A stretch of DNA of 18,327 nucleotides from Bacteroidales bacterium (lineage in GTDB: Bacteria; Bacteroidota; Bacteroidia; Bacteroidales; F082), in NCBI GenBank assembly GCA_017508895.1, contig JAFWRA010000040.1:1-18327 (forward strand), written 5' to 3'. A model generated the notes under the pieces. That model was not told the DNA's origin, ran no database searches, and was given only the letters and a program-made list of their open reading frames with translations. Position numbers and translations under genes: made by a program. Shown here in pieces: positions 7,736 through 16,378 of this stretch (within the stretch, counting starts at the first letter, position 1; each line of letters begins with the position of its first letter).

Positions 7736-9313
7736 ATGAGAATGAAGATGAAACAGTTATTGAATTATTTGTTATTTGTCATGCTGGGATTATCGGTTGC
7801 GAGCTGCCAAAAAGACAACATCGTCCTTATCGACCCGATTGAGATCGACGATAGCGAGGACTTCATCGCCAACACTGTATTCACCCAAACGGTTGGCGTT
7901 GCCTTTTCCACCAATGGGAATGCAGTTGTTACTGGCACCAATGAGGACTTCACCGTAACCATTAGCGGCAACGATGTGACCGTTGTCTATGCTGGAGAAG
8001 AATATGTGATGTATGAGCTTTCGGGGACTACCAACGACGGTTTCTTCAAACTCTACAGCGCGAAGAAACAAGGCATTACGCTGAATGACGTGAACATCGC
8101 CAATCCCAATGGCGCAGCCATCAACGTGCAAGGCCCGACTGCCGATCCGAGCAAAGGCAAGCGTACCTTCATTGTTTTGAATGGCGAAAACACCCTTGCT
8201 GACGGCACAACTTACACCGACACGCCCGCCACCGAGGACGAAAAAGCAGCGATGTTTGGCGAAGGCCAGTTCATCTTCAGTGGTGAAGGTAGCCTCACCG
8301 TCATGGCAACGGGCAAGTCGGGCATCGTTTCCGATGACTACGTACATTTTATGAGTGGCAACATTATCGTTGAAATGTCAAGTTCCGTCAATGTCAGCGG
8401 TAGCGACACTTTGAAGCCGGCTTGTGTGAGGGGCAAGGATCATGTCAAGATGACTGATGGTGTGTTGAGCCTCACCAGCACAGGTACTGGCGGCAAGGGC
8501 ATCAGCAGCGACGGTAGCGGTTACTTCTATGGTGGCTCGGTCGATGTTACGGTAACAGGAAGCAATTTCGGTTCCAATGGTGGCGGAGGAGGTCATGGCG
8601 GATGGGGCAACAATAGTTCCAACGGCGTTTCGGCTAAAGGGCTCAAATTCGACGGAAACCTAATCTTTAAGGGAAGCCATGTAGTGGTGAATTGCACGGC
8701 CCACGAGGGCATCGAAGCCAAGGGCACCCTCTCGGTTTCAGGTGGCGAGGTGTACAGTCATTCCCAATCGGACGACGCCATCAACTCAGGTGGCAACCTC
8801 ACCATCTCGGGTGGGTTGGTCTGCGCCTATAGCCAAGCCAACGACGGCCTCGATGCCAACGGCAATTGTTACATCAAAGGCGGTGTGGTTTATTCCATCG
8901 GTGCCAGTTCGCCCGAGGTGGCCATTGATGCCAACTCGGAAGGCGGCTACCAACTCTACCTTACTGGTGGCACTTTAGTAGCCATTGGCGGCTTGGAGAG
9001 TGGTTCCTCACTAACACAAAGTTGCTATTCGGCCTCTTCTTGGTCGCAAAACACTTGGTACGGCTTGACCGTTGGTTCAACGACTTACGCATTCAAGACC
9101 CCAGCAAGCGGAGGAACACCTCTGGTTGTATCGGGAAACGCCTCACCAACCTTGCAATCCAACGTAAATGTTGCGGGCGGAACAGCATGCTTTGAGGGTA
9201 TGTTTTACACGGATGCCTCGGTCAGTGGTGGCAATTCTGTCAGTCTATCGTCCTACACAGGCGGCAATGGAGGTGGTGGTGGCCCTGGTGGCGGCGGCCA
9301 TGGTCCTTTTTAA
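7736..9313 (+). CDS. Cthe_2159-like carbohydrate-binding lipoprotein
   Basis: The 525-residue product is a paralogue of the preceding protein. Its signal sequence ends in a lipobox, Leu-Ser-Val-Ala-Ser-Cys24, followed by Gln-Lys-Asp-Asn, so it is lipidated. The charged residues after the cysteine make surface exposure possible. The beta-helix covers about 40-460, with turns such as AHEGIEAKGTLSVSGGEVY, DDAINSGGNLTISGG and NDGLDANGNCYIKGG. A stretch around SPEVAIDAN(S)EGGY is almost the same as in the first protein (IGASSPEVAIDAN). A Gly-His-Gly-Trp rich insert lies near 280-295 and the chain ends in a Gly-rich tail, GGGPGGGGHGPF. It lacks the extra C-terminal domains of its neighbour. Three close in-frame ATGs (7736, 7742, 7748) make the start uncertain by four residues. 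The Cthe_2159 fold binds polygalacturonate-like glycans in the founding member; the ligand here is unknown. Confidence 0.9.
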   Translation: MRMKMKQLLNYLLFVMLGLSVASCQKDNIVLIDPIEIDDSEDFIANTVFTQTVGVAFSTNGNAVVTGTNEDFTVTISGNDVTVVYAGEEYVMYELSGTTNDGFFKLYSAKKQGITLNDVNIANPNGAAINVQGPTADPSKGKRTFIVLNGENTLADGTTYTDTPATEDEKAAMFGEGQFIFSGEGSLTVMATGKSGIVSDDYVHFMSGNIIVEMSSSVNVSGSDTLKPACVRGKDHVKMTDGVLSLTSTGTGGKGISSDGSGYFYGGSVDVTVTGSNFGSNGGGGGHGGWGNNSSNGVSAKGLKFDGNLIFKGSHVVVNCTAHEGIEAKGTLSVSGGEVYSHSQSDDAINSGGNLTISGGLVCAYSQANDGLDANGNCYIKGGVVYSIGASSPEVAIDANSEGGYQLYLTGGTLVAIGGLESGSSLTQSCYSASSWSQNTWYGLTVGSTTYAFKTPASGGTPLVVSGNASPTLQSNVNVAGGTACFEGMFYTDASVSGGNSVSLSSYTGGNGGGGGPGGGGHGPF

Positions 9314-9421
9314 GTTTAGTGTTTAGAGTTTAGTGTTAGATGTTGACACGCTTTGCGTCACTGCGAGGAACGAAGCAGTCCAGATATTGAGTTTAGAGTA
9401 TAGAGTTTAAAGTTTAGAGTT
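9314..9421. repeat. TTTAGAG-type short repeats flanking a REP-like sequence
   Basis: Runs of GTTTAGT/GTTTAGA units at about 9314-9340 and again at 9388-9421 (same orientation) flank a segment at 9349-9383. The core of that segment is CACTGCGAGGAACGAAGCAG and it contains a short stem, ACTGC/GCAGT. The core resembles the widespread GTCATTGCGAGGAACGAAGCAATC interspersed repeat of many bacteria. It fills the gap between the lipoprotein and the DUF2490 gene, leaving no room for an ordinary promoter outside the repeat. Confidence 0.8.
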
Positions 9422-10252
9422 ATGAAAAGCAAACAGATTATCATATTGGTGCTGGGGATATTGTTCCCCATTTTGGCAACAGCCCAAACCGATGTCGCCC
9501 TCGCCCCTGAATTTGGCGGCAGAGTTTCCTTGAGCCTTGACAAGAGAATCACCCGAGGCCTACACATTTCCCTTGAGGAAGAGGTACGTTTCGACAACAA
9601 CTTCGGCAGCCTTGACCGCCTGCAAACCACTTTGGCATTGAGTTACAAGGTGCATCCGAACATCAAACTCGGGTTAGGCTATGCGCTCATCAACGGCTAT
9701 GGAGCCAACACCGAATCGTTCAAGAACCCGCGCCACAGATTGATGGCCGATGTCACGGGCACCATACATTATGGCAGCTGGAACTTCTCGCTGAAAGAAC
9801 GCTTTCAGATGACACGCCGCACTGGCGATTTCAACGTGTATCAAAACCCACAAAACGCCCTGACGCTGAAAAGCCGTGTAAAGGCCTTGTATAAAGGCTT
9901 TGGCAAGGTGCAGCCCTATGCCTATTTCGAGGTGCGCAACTACTTGAACGCGCCAGTCATTGAGGCGGCTTACGACGGCTCTGTCTATGTCACATTGGAC
10001 GACTACTCCGATGAGGGCGATCCAGGCTGGTTCTTGAAGGGCTTCAACGGAGGCTATGTGAACCGCCTGAGGGGCTCAATAGGCGCAGACATCAGATTGG
10101 ACAAGCGCAACACATTGAATTTCTATATCTTGTGCGATTATCTTATGGAAAAGCAAGTGGACGCCAACGCCGAAGGCACCAAACTCAAATCCTACACCAA
10201 GGAAACAGGCTTCCGTGGCTGGATTGGCGCGGGGTATGAGTTTGCGTTTTGA
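9422..10252 (+). CDS. DUF2490 family outer-membrane beta-barrel protein
   Basis: The 276-residue product begins with a signal peptide (KSKQ, then IIILVLGILFPILATAQ) and consists of alternating amphipathic strands, such as RGLHISLEEEVRFDNNF, ALSYKVHPNIKLGLGYALI and WNFSLKERFQMTRR. It ends in Gly-Tyr-Glu-Phe-Ala-Phe, the aromatic C-terminal strand expected for an outer-membrane barrel. These traits fit DUF2490, a Bacteroidetes family of unknown function. The gene follows the two carbohydrate-binding genes on the same strand, so it may anchor, transport or sense whatever those proteins bind; this is inference from position. No clear terminator follows it. Only the repeat-filled gap lies upstream, so it is probably read through from the lipoprotein gene or from a promoter inside the repeats. 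Confidence 0.85.
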   Translation: MKSKQIIILVLGILFPILATAQTDVALAPEFGGRVSLSLDKRITRGLHISLEEEVRFDNNFGSLDRLQTTLALSYKVHPNIKLGLGYALINGYGANTESFKNPRHRLMADVTGTIHYGSWNFSLKERFQMTRRTGDFNVYQNPQNALTLKSRVKALYKGFGKVQPYAYFEVRNYLNAPVIEAAYDGSVYVTLDDYSDEGDPGWFLKGFNGGYVNRLRGSIGADIRLDKRNTLNFYILCDYLMEKQVDANAEGTKLKSYTKETGFRGWIGAGYEFAF

Positions 10253-10276
10253 TGATTTCAGGGCGATTGTTGAGTG

Positions 10277-10420
10277 CTATTTTAGAAAAGCTTTGACGCT
10301 GGTCAGTTCTCCTTGGAGCTTTATCTGATGTGTCATACCTCTGCCAACAGGTCCTTCACTGCTTGGGGTCAGAAAGGTTCTAGGTTCACTATCAGGAATT
10401 TTCTGTATTTTTGCCTCCAA
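10277..10420 (-). pseudogene. Possible remnant of a minus-strand gene (C-terminal fragment)
   Basis: In the gap between the DUF2490 and helicase genes, the minus strand encodes 47 residues ending at a TAG (10277-10279). Residue composition is protein-like rather than random: it includes EPRTFLTPSSEGPVGRG and HQIKLQGELTSVKAFLK. It is bounded upstream by a stop codon and has no ATG start in a sensible place, only TTG at 10418-10420 and an internal ATG. It also overlaps the helicase promoter. I do not recognise the family. It may be the tail of a lost gene, or chance. Confidence 0.3.
10406..10413 (+). promoter_or_regulatory. -7 box for the RecQ fusion gene
   Basis: TATTTTTG matches TAnnTTTG and ends nine bases before the ATG at 10423, so the leader would be very short. 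The upstream -33 element is poor (TTC near 10385-10387, 18 bases away). Confidence 0.5.
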
Positions 10421-10422
10421 TT

Positions 10423-13400
10423 ATGATAGCATTCATTGATACAGAGGTCGATCCGCAGACGAAGAAAGTGACGGATTACGGAGCAGTGAGGGAGGATGGC
10501 GCTGTGTTGCACTCTCATTCCAAAGCCGACTTCGATGCCTTTGTGTCGAAGTGTGACACGATTTGTGGACATAATATTATCAACCATGACCTGAAGTACA
10601 CAGCACTGAGGGGCAATCCCACGATTATTGATACGTTGTTTCTATCGCCGCTGTTGTTTCCAAAACGTCCGTATCACAAGTTGGTGAAAGACGACAAGTT
10701 GCAGGTGGACGAGCTGAACAATCCAGCGAACGACTCCATGAAAGCCCGCGACTTGCTGAACGACGAAATCGCTGAATGGCACCGATTATCACATGATAAG
10801 CAGGAAATATACTATCAATTGCTGCATCAAACACGGGAATTTGAAGGGTTTTTCAAATACGTAGATTACCCCAAGCCATTTTCCTTTTTGGGTAGGATTC
10901 TGAGACCTCAACAGGATTGTACGTCATTGATTCTTAATGAGTTTAATGACAAGATTTGTAGCCATGCAGATTTCGACACCTTACTTAAACAGTATCCAAT
11001 TGAATTGGCCTATTGTTTAGCTGTGATTGGTGCTGACGACATTTTCTCCATCACTCCCACTTGGGTGACACGCAACTATCCGCAGGTGGTGAATGTGATG
11101 AATATGTTGCGCAACACATCATGTGGCGACTGCAACTATTGTCGCCAACGATTGGATGCCCACAACGGTCTCAAGGAGTTCTTCGGCTATGACGAGTTTC
11201 GTACGTTCGATGGAATTCCCATGCAGCAACAAGCCGTGGAATCGGCCATTCGTGGTGAATCATTACTGACGATATTCCCCACTGGCGGCGGAAAAAGCCT
11301 TACCTTCCAACTGCCCGCGCTGATGGAAGGAAGGAACACACATGGATTGACAGTGGTCATCTCGCCACTTCAGTCACTGATGAAGGACCAGGTTGATAAC
11401 TTGGCGGCTCGTGGCATCAGCGAGGCGGTGACCATCAATGGCTTGCTTGACCCTATAGAACGAGCTAATGCCATTGAACAGGTGGCAGAAGGCACAGCCA
11501 ATTTGCTTTATATCGCTCCAGAGATGTTGCGAAGCAAGACCATCGAAAAGTTGCTTATCAGCAGGAATGTGGTTCGTTTTGTCATCGATGAGGCGCACTG
11601 TTTCTCGGCTTGGGGACATGATTTCCGGGTTGACTATTTATATATAGGTGACTTTATCCGCAATTTACAAAACAAGAAGCAACTGAGCCGTCCTATTGCG
11701 GTGTCGTGTTTTACGGCCACAGCCAAACAAAAGGTTATCAGCGACATTTGCGATTATTTCAGAGCGAAACTCGGTTTGGAACTGAAGATATTCGCCGCCA
11801 ATGCCGAAAGAAAGAACCTGCGTTATTCCGTGCTTCATGCCGACACGCCCGAAGAGAAATACAACCTATTGCGCTCGTTGATACTTGGCCACAACTGTCC
11901 ATCAATCGTTTATGTGTCGCGCACGAATATCACACGGGAATTGGCGCATCACCTGAAAAGTGACGGCATACTGGCTTTGCCGTTCAACGGAAAGATGGAA
12001 GCTGCCGAAAAAGTAGAGAACCAAAATGCTTTTATGAGCGGAGAGGCTCAGGTGATTGTGGCCACTTCAGCCTTTGGCATGGGTGTTGACAAGAAAGATG
12101 TCGGGCTGGTTGTTCACTATAACATCAGTGACTCGTTGGAGAACTATGTGCAAGAGGCTGGCCGTGCTGGGCGCGACCCCGAAATGAAAGCCGAATGCTT
12201 TGTGCTTTATGATGATAGCGATTTGGACAAGCACTTCATTCTCCTTAATCAGACCAAACTCAGCATCAGCGAGATCCAGCAGGTTTGGAAAGCCATCAAA
12301 GACCTTACGGCCAAACGAGACCATGTCAGTTGCTCGCCATTGGACATCGCACGTCAGGCTGGATGGGGCGAGGAAATCGATGACATTGAGACGCGCGTAA
12401 AGGCAGCCATTGCAGCATTAGAGGATGCAGGATTCATACAAAGAGGCAGCAATTCGCCACATGTTTTTGCAACGGGCATAACCGTAAAAAATATGGACGA
12501 GGCCCGTCGCAAGTTGACGCTCTCGCCACTTTTTGACGACCAATCTCGCGAAGAGGCTGCACGAATTATCAAGTCGCTTATCAGTGCGCGTGCTACTGCT
12601 GAAGGTCGTGGAGCCGAAGCCGAAAGTCGCGTGGATTATCTGGCCGACATCCTTGGATTGAACAAGGCGTCGGTGATTAGGAACATCAATCTGATGCGGC
12701 AAGAAGGCTTGTTGGCTGACAGCCGCGACATGCAAGCGTCTATATCCAAAAGCACCTCCCAACGCAACCTTGACATCATCCTGAAACTTGAACGGTTCCT
12801 TTTGCAACGGTTTGGCGAAGAGGCACAAAGGATGAACTATAAGGAGTTGAACGAAGAGGCTCAGAAAGCTGGTCTTACCTATTCAAACATCAAGCGGTTG
12901 AGGATGTTGCTCCATTTCCTTTCGCTGAAAGGCTATATCTACAAGCAAGAAGGCTATAGAGACAGCGTGGAGATTCGACTTCAAGCTTCAAGTGAAGTCA
13001 CAATGGCTCGATTTGAGCGGCGCATGGAGATTTGTCGGTATATCATAGACACGCTCAATGTCAGCCGAGACCCCACAAAAGAGATGACGTTGGTGGACTT
13101 CTCCGTCGTTGAATTGCTTAAACAATTCATTGCCAGCCGTCAGGAAACGATGTTTGCCGAAAAAGAGAAGCCCGACATTGCTGACATCGAGGAAGCGTTG
13201 CTTTATCTCACTAAGACCGAGTTAATGAAGATTGAAGGGGGCTTCATCGTTATCTATAACACCATGCAGATAGGTCGTATCGCTGACCGTCGCGCTCGTT
13301 ATGGCAAGGAACAATATCGCCTGTTGGATGAGTTTTACAAACAGCGCATACGCCAGATTCATATCGTGGGTGAATATGCCAATCTGATGGTTCGCGACTA

Positions 13401-15114
13401 CAATGCCGCACTGCGTTTCGTCAACGACTATTTCACCATGGACTTCCGCAAGTTCATCAACCATTATTTCAAGGATGAGCGACGTGCACAGATTGACTTG
13501 AACATCACCCCTGCCAAATACGACAAACTCTTTGGCGAGCTCTCCAATCGACAATGCGAAATTATTGACGACAACCAGTCGAAATATATCGTGGTGGCAG
13601 CAGGACCTGGAAGCGGCAAGACACGTGTGTTGGTTCATAAATTGGCCTCTTTGCTCTTGTTGGAAGACGTGAAACACGAGCAGTTATTGATGCTTACCTT
13701 CTCAAGAGCCGCTGCCACTGAGTTCAAGAAACGGCTTATTGATTTGGTGGGCAATGTCGCGCACTATGTAGAGATCAAGACCTTCCACTCCTATAGTTTT
13801 GACCTTGTCGGTAAGCAAGGCAGTTTGGACGAGGCAAAGGATGTGGTGCGTCATGCGGCTGAGATGATAGAAAAAGGCGAAGTGGAGCCTTCGAAGATTG
13901 ACAAAAGTGTACTCGTCATCGACGAAGCGCAGGACATGGGGCAGGATGATTTCCGATTGGTACAAGCCCTAATGCGGCAAAACGAGGAAATGCGCGTGAT
14001 TGCGGTGGGCGATGATGACCAAAACATCTATGCTTTCCGTGGTTCTGATTCCGGGTATATGCAATCGCTCGTCAGCCAAGAGGGTGCCAAGTTGTACGAG
14101 ATGACAGACAACTATCGCTCGGCGAAAGCCATAGTTGACTGCGCCAACCGTTTTGTGCAGCGCATCCCTAATCGAATGAAACATGCTACCATTCAGTCGG
14201 CTACAGGAGAAGAAGGCAAGGTGATGACCATTAAGTCACTGCAAAACGCAGAAATAAAGGTTCAAGGTGGCACAGCGATTCTTACCCGCACCAACGAGGA
14301 AACCATGCAAGTCGCCTACGAATTGGAACAAAGAGGGCTGCATGCTACCGTTGCCCAATCCATGGGAGGATTCCGTTTTGGCAACCTTGCAGAAGTGCGT
14401 TATTTCATCAAACAGATTGGTAAGGATGACGAAGTAACCATATCTAAAGAAAAATGGCAAGAAGCAAAAAAAAGCACACTTAAAACTTATGCTTCAAGCA
14501 CTTGTTTGGACATCATGCGTCATTTCTTTGCCGACTTTGAGGCTATCAACAGGGTCTATTATCGTAGTGATTTGCGTGAGTTCATTATCGAGTCGGATAT
14601 AGAGGATTTCATCGCTTCTGATGACAAATCCGTCTTTGTAAGCACCATCCACAAGGCAAAAGGGCGCGAGTTTGATACCGTTTACCTCATGTCAACAATA
14701 CCTGATGGAAGACAAGTTGAAGATATACGAGCCTATTATGTAGGGCTCACCCGTGCCAAGCGAAACCTCTATCTTATAACTAATCCACCAACGGAGTATT
14801 CGTCGATTTCGATAGCGCTAAACATGCATGACATTTGGCTTGACTATTTCAAAGGGCGTAAAGAAACGGTTCTCCTCCTCAGAAGTGGTGATATTCTCCA
14901 ATACAAAGACGATTATTTGTACAATCAGCAAGGCATTAGTGTGGCTGCATTGTCTACGGCAGGAAAAGACAAAATAAAGGTTTGGACTGACAAAGGCTAT
15001 GAGGTAACCAGTGCAAAGGTAAGCTATACGTTGGCTTGGCGACCGATGGACTCTGAAACGGAATACGCTGTTTGCTTGGCGAATCTTGTTTTGTCTAAGA
15101 AAGAATGCAATTGA
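10423..15114 (+). CDS. DEDD exonuclease - RecQ helicase - UvrD/Rep helicase fusion
   Basis: The 1563-residue protein has three enzymatic parts. Residues 1-115 resemble a DnaQ-type 3'-5' exonuclease: Asp6-Thr-Glu8 (motif I), His50-Asn with Asp56 (motif II) and NPANDSMKARDLL with Asp104 (motif III). A cysteine cluster, Cys234-x2-Cys237-x2-Cys240, precedes the RecQ motor. The RecQ part has LKEFFGYDEFR near 250, PTGGGKS at 286-292, DEAH at 389-392 and QEAGRAGRD at 577-585. A winged-helix-rich middle region follows to about 1045. The last part is a UvrD/Rep SF1A helicase: GPGSGKT at 1061-1067, DEAQD at 1167-1171, GDDDQNIYAFRGSD, and VGLTRAK at 1440-1446. All key ATPase residues are present, so both motors should be active. 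A role in DNA repair, or processing of foreign DNA, is likely but unproven. TTG at 10411 is rejected in favour of ATG at 10423. RecQ-annotated proteins of similar length exist in Bacteroidetes. Confidence 0.92.
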   Translation: MIAFIDTEVDPQTKKVTDYGAVREDGAVLHSHSKADFDAFVSKCDTICGHNIINHDLKYTALRGNPTIIDTLFLSPLLFPKRPYHKLVKDDKLQVDELNNPANDSMKARDLLNDEIAEWHRLSHDKQEIYYQLLHQTREFEGFFKYVDYPKPFSFLGRILRPQQDCTSLILNEFNDKICSHADFDTLLKQYPIELAYCLAVIGADDIFSITPTWVTRNYPQVVNVMNMLRNTSCGDCNYCRQRLDAHNGLKEFFGYDEFRTFDGIPMQQQAVESAIRGESLLTIFPTGGGKSLTFQLPALMEGRNTHGLTVVISPLQSLMKDQVDNLAARGISEAVTINGLLDPIERANAIEQVAEGTANLLYIAPEMLRSKTIEKLLISRNVVRFVIDEAHCFSAWGHDFRVDYLYIGDFIRNLQNKKQLSRPIAVSCFTATAKQKVISDICDYFRAKLGLELKIFAANAERKNLRYSVLHADTPEEKYNLLRSLILGHNCPSIVYVSRTNITRELAHHLKSDGILALPFNGKMEAAEKVENQNAFMSGEAQVIVATSAFGMGVDKKDVGLVVHYNISDSLENYVQEAGRAGRDPEMKAECFVLYDDSDLDKHFILLNQTKLSISEIQQVWKAIKDLTAKRDHVSCSPLDIARQAGWGEEIDDIETRVKAAIAALEDAGFIQRGSNSPHVFATGITVKNMDEARRKLTLSPLFDDQSREEAARIIKSLISARATAEGRGAEAESRVDYLADILGLNKASVIRNINLMRQEGLLADSRDMQASISKSTSQRNLDIILKLERFLLQRFGEEAQRMNYKELNEEAQKAGLTYSNIKRLRMLLHFLSLKGYIYKQEGYRDSVEIRLQASSEVTMARFERRMEICRYIIDTLNVSRDPTKEMTLVDFSVVELLKQFIASRQETMFAEKEKPDIADIEEALLYLTKTELMKIEGGFIVIYNTMQIGRIADRRARYGKEQYRLLDEFYKQRIRQIHIVGEYANLMVRDYNAALRFVNDYFTMDFRKFINHYFKDERRAQIDLNITPAKYDKLFGELSNRQCEIIDDNQSKYIVVAAGPGSGKTRVLVHKLASLLLLEDVKHEQLLMLTFSRAAATEFKKRLIDLVGNVAHYVEIKTFHSYSFDLVGKQGSLDEAKDVVRHAAEMIEKGEVEPSKIDKSVLVIDEAQDMGQDDFRLVQALMRQNEEMRVIAVGDDDQNIYAFRGSDSGYMQSLVSQEGAKLYEMTDNYRSAKAIVDCANRFVQRIPNRMKHATIQSATGEEGKVMTIKSLQNAEIKVQGGTAILTRTNEETMQVAYELEQRGLHATVAQSMGGFRFGNLAEVRYFIKQIGKDDEVTISKEKWQEAKKSTLKTYASSTCLDIMRHFFADFEAINRVYYRSDLREFIIESDIEDFIASDDKSVFVSTIHKAKGREFDTVYLMSTIPDGRQVEDIRAYYVGLTRAKRNLYLITNPPTEYSSISIALNMHDIWLDYFKGRKETVLLLRSGDILQYKDDYLYNQQGISVAALSTAGKDKIKVWTDKGYEVTSAKVSYTLAWRPMDSETEYAVCLANLVLSKKECN

Positions 15115-15148
15115 TGCTCAAATATAAGAACATAATAAACACGACAAT

Positions 15149-15634
15149 ATGGACAACAACCCATCATTCCGCCCGATGCGGCGGTTCAAACAACAGATGA
15201 CCGACGAAGCGTGCATTGCCCTGCTTCAGAAGGCACTACGCGGCGTGCTCGCTGTGCTGGGCGACGGCGGCTATCCTTACACTGTGCCGCTCGACTTTGT
15301 GTATGACGACGGCAAGATTTATTTCCACTGCGCCAAAGAAGGTCACAAACTGGACGCCATAAGGGCCTGCGACAAGGTCTCGTTCTGCGTCCTCAGCGAA
15401 GGCGTGAAAGAACCCGACAGCTGGTGGTATCATTTCGAGAGCGTGGTTTGTTTCGGAAGGATACACATCGTGGAAGAACCTGCACGGAAGAATGCTTTTT
15501 TACGCCTGCTGGGTGCCAAATATTTTCCACAGAGCTATGACATAGATGCTGATATGGCTCAGGATGCGCCCAACGCATTCGTGCTTGAACTGCAAATTGA
15601 GCACATGAGTGGCAAGCGAGTACGAGAGAAATAG
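15149..15634 (+). CDS. Pyridoxamine 5'-phosphate oxidase family (Nim-like) FMN-binding protein
   Basis: The 161-residue product has the FMN-binding split-barrel fold of the Nim/pyridoxamine oxidase-like family. Recognisable parts are the N-terminal MRRFKQQMTDE, the strand pair GVLAVLGDGGYPYTVPLDFVYDDGKI (first part at 32-50), and HCAKEGHK at 60-67, which contains conserved flavin-pocket residues. Family members bind FMN or other cofactors; the Nim branch can reduce nitroimidazoles to amines. That activity cannot be inferred from the fold alone, and most genomic copies have unknown substrates. It lies 34 bases after the helicase stop and could share its transcript. Its own stop is 11 bases from the stop of the convergent nitroreductase gene, with no separate terminator seen. 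Confidence 0.88.
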   Translation: MDNNPSFRPMRRFKQQMTDEACIALLQKALRGVLAVLGDGGYPYTVPLDFVYDDGKIYFHCAKEGHKLDAIRACDKVSFCVLSEGVKEPDSWWYHFESVVCFGRIHIVEEPARKNAFLRLLGAKYFPQSYDIDADMAQDAPNAFVLELQIEHMSGKRVREK

Positions 15635-15645
15635 TACAGCGCTGC

Positions 15646-16317
15646 TTACGTCCAGCTGAAAATCTCCTTCCCAGCTCCAATCTCGAAATGGCACTTGACG
15701 ATGCCAAGGTCAAGGGCGGCGTAGCCGATGAAGGTGAACTTCGCCTTAGCCTCAACACGGTTGCCTTCATGCAGGGTGAACTCAAACTTCTGCTGGTTGA
15801 CGGCCGTGGGCGCCAACAAAGCGGCTTCCATGCCCCGACGGAACCAATCGGGCATGGCACCTTCAACGTGGCAGAAATGCTCGATGCCCTTCTTTTGTGG
15901 ATGGGCATTGCCTTGGTTGGCACCATAACCCAAAGCGATTACTGCCACCAAGGATTCACCGTCAAGCACTTGGTATTGGTCGGGCTGTTTCTTAAGCGAC
16001 AAGCCCACCCAGCAGGTGTTCAGGCCGAGGGTCTGCGCCAACAGCACCACTTTCTCGCCATAATAACCAAGTTTCACATCTTCGCCTTTAGGTCCAACAA
16101 CGGCGACATAGTTGCCTACCCCTTTAAACCCGCCGTATTTTGCCATTCCGCTGGCAAAGGCTTTCGGTTCGTCGGTGACCAACTGAAGGTGCAGTTGACC
16201 TTCCTCATTACATTCTTCAATCAAGGTCTGCAGCTGGACGACCTTTTCCGATTCGATAGGTTTTTCCATGTATTGCCTCACAGAGTGGCGGGCAACGATA
16301 GCTTCTTGTAGTGTCAT
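15646..16317 (-). CDS. TM1586-like nitroreductase
   Basis: The 223-residue protein starts TLQEAIVARHSVRQY; Arg10-His-Ser-Val-Arg is the phosphate-binding motif of nitroreductase-fold FMN enzymes. The rest fits the TM1586-like branch, in which two related halves form the fold within one chain: GYYGEKVVLLAQTLGLNTCWVG in the first half, and MEAALLAPTAVNQQKFEF then a final ALDLGIVKCHFEIG in the second. It is cytoplasmic and would reduce an electrophile or quinone with NAD(P)H through FMN; its substrate is unknown. The start at 16315-16317 follows a TATCTTTG promoter box by 21 bases; the 81 codons upstream in frame would run through the regulatory region and are excluded. It diverges from the OhrR-like gene and may share its control. 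Confidence 0.88.
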   Translation of the reverse strand: MTLQEAIVARHSVRQYMEKPIESEKVVQLQTLIEECNEEGQLHLQLVTDEPKAFASGMAKYGGFKGVGNYVAVVGPKGEDVKLGYYGEKVVLLAQTLGLNTCWVGLSLKKQPDQYQVLDGESLVAVIALGYGANQGNAHPQKKGIEHFCHVEGAMPDWFRRGMEAALLAPTAVNQQKFEFTLHEGNRVEAKAKFTFIGYAALDLGIVKCHFEIGAGKEIFSWT

Positions 16318-16338
16318 AATGTTTTCATTTACAAGCTG

Positions 16339-16368
16339 CAAAGATACAATTTTTTCTTTTTTCGAAAA
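16339..16368 (-). promoter_or_regulatory. Bacteroidetes promoter for the nitroreductase gene
   Basis: The minus strand reads TATCTTTG at 16346-16339, a full TAnnTTTG match, with a TTTC about 18 bases upstream (16368-16365). The first MarR-type palindrome starts 11 bases beyond this upstream element. Confidence 0.6.
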
Positions 16369-16378
16369 AAAATCAAAA

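Noticed and set aside
10423..15114. Two genes joined by an assembly error
   Set aside because: The frame is continuous without a stop over 1563 codons, with a long winged-helix-rich region between the motors, which argues for a real fusion.
15688..16311. A 207-codon plus-strand frame
   Set aside because: It is antisense to the nitroreductase, whose motifs and promoter are clear; the frame has no family features.
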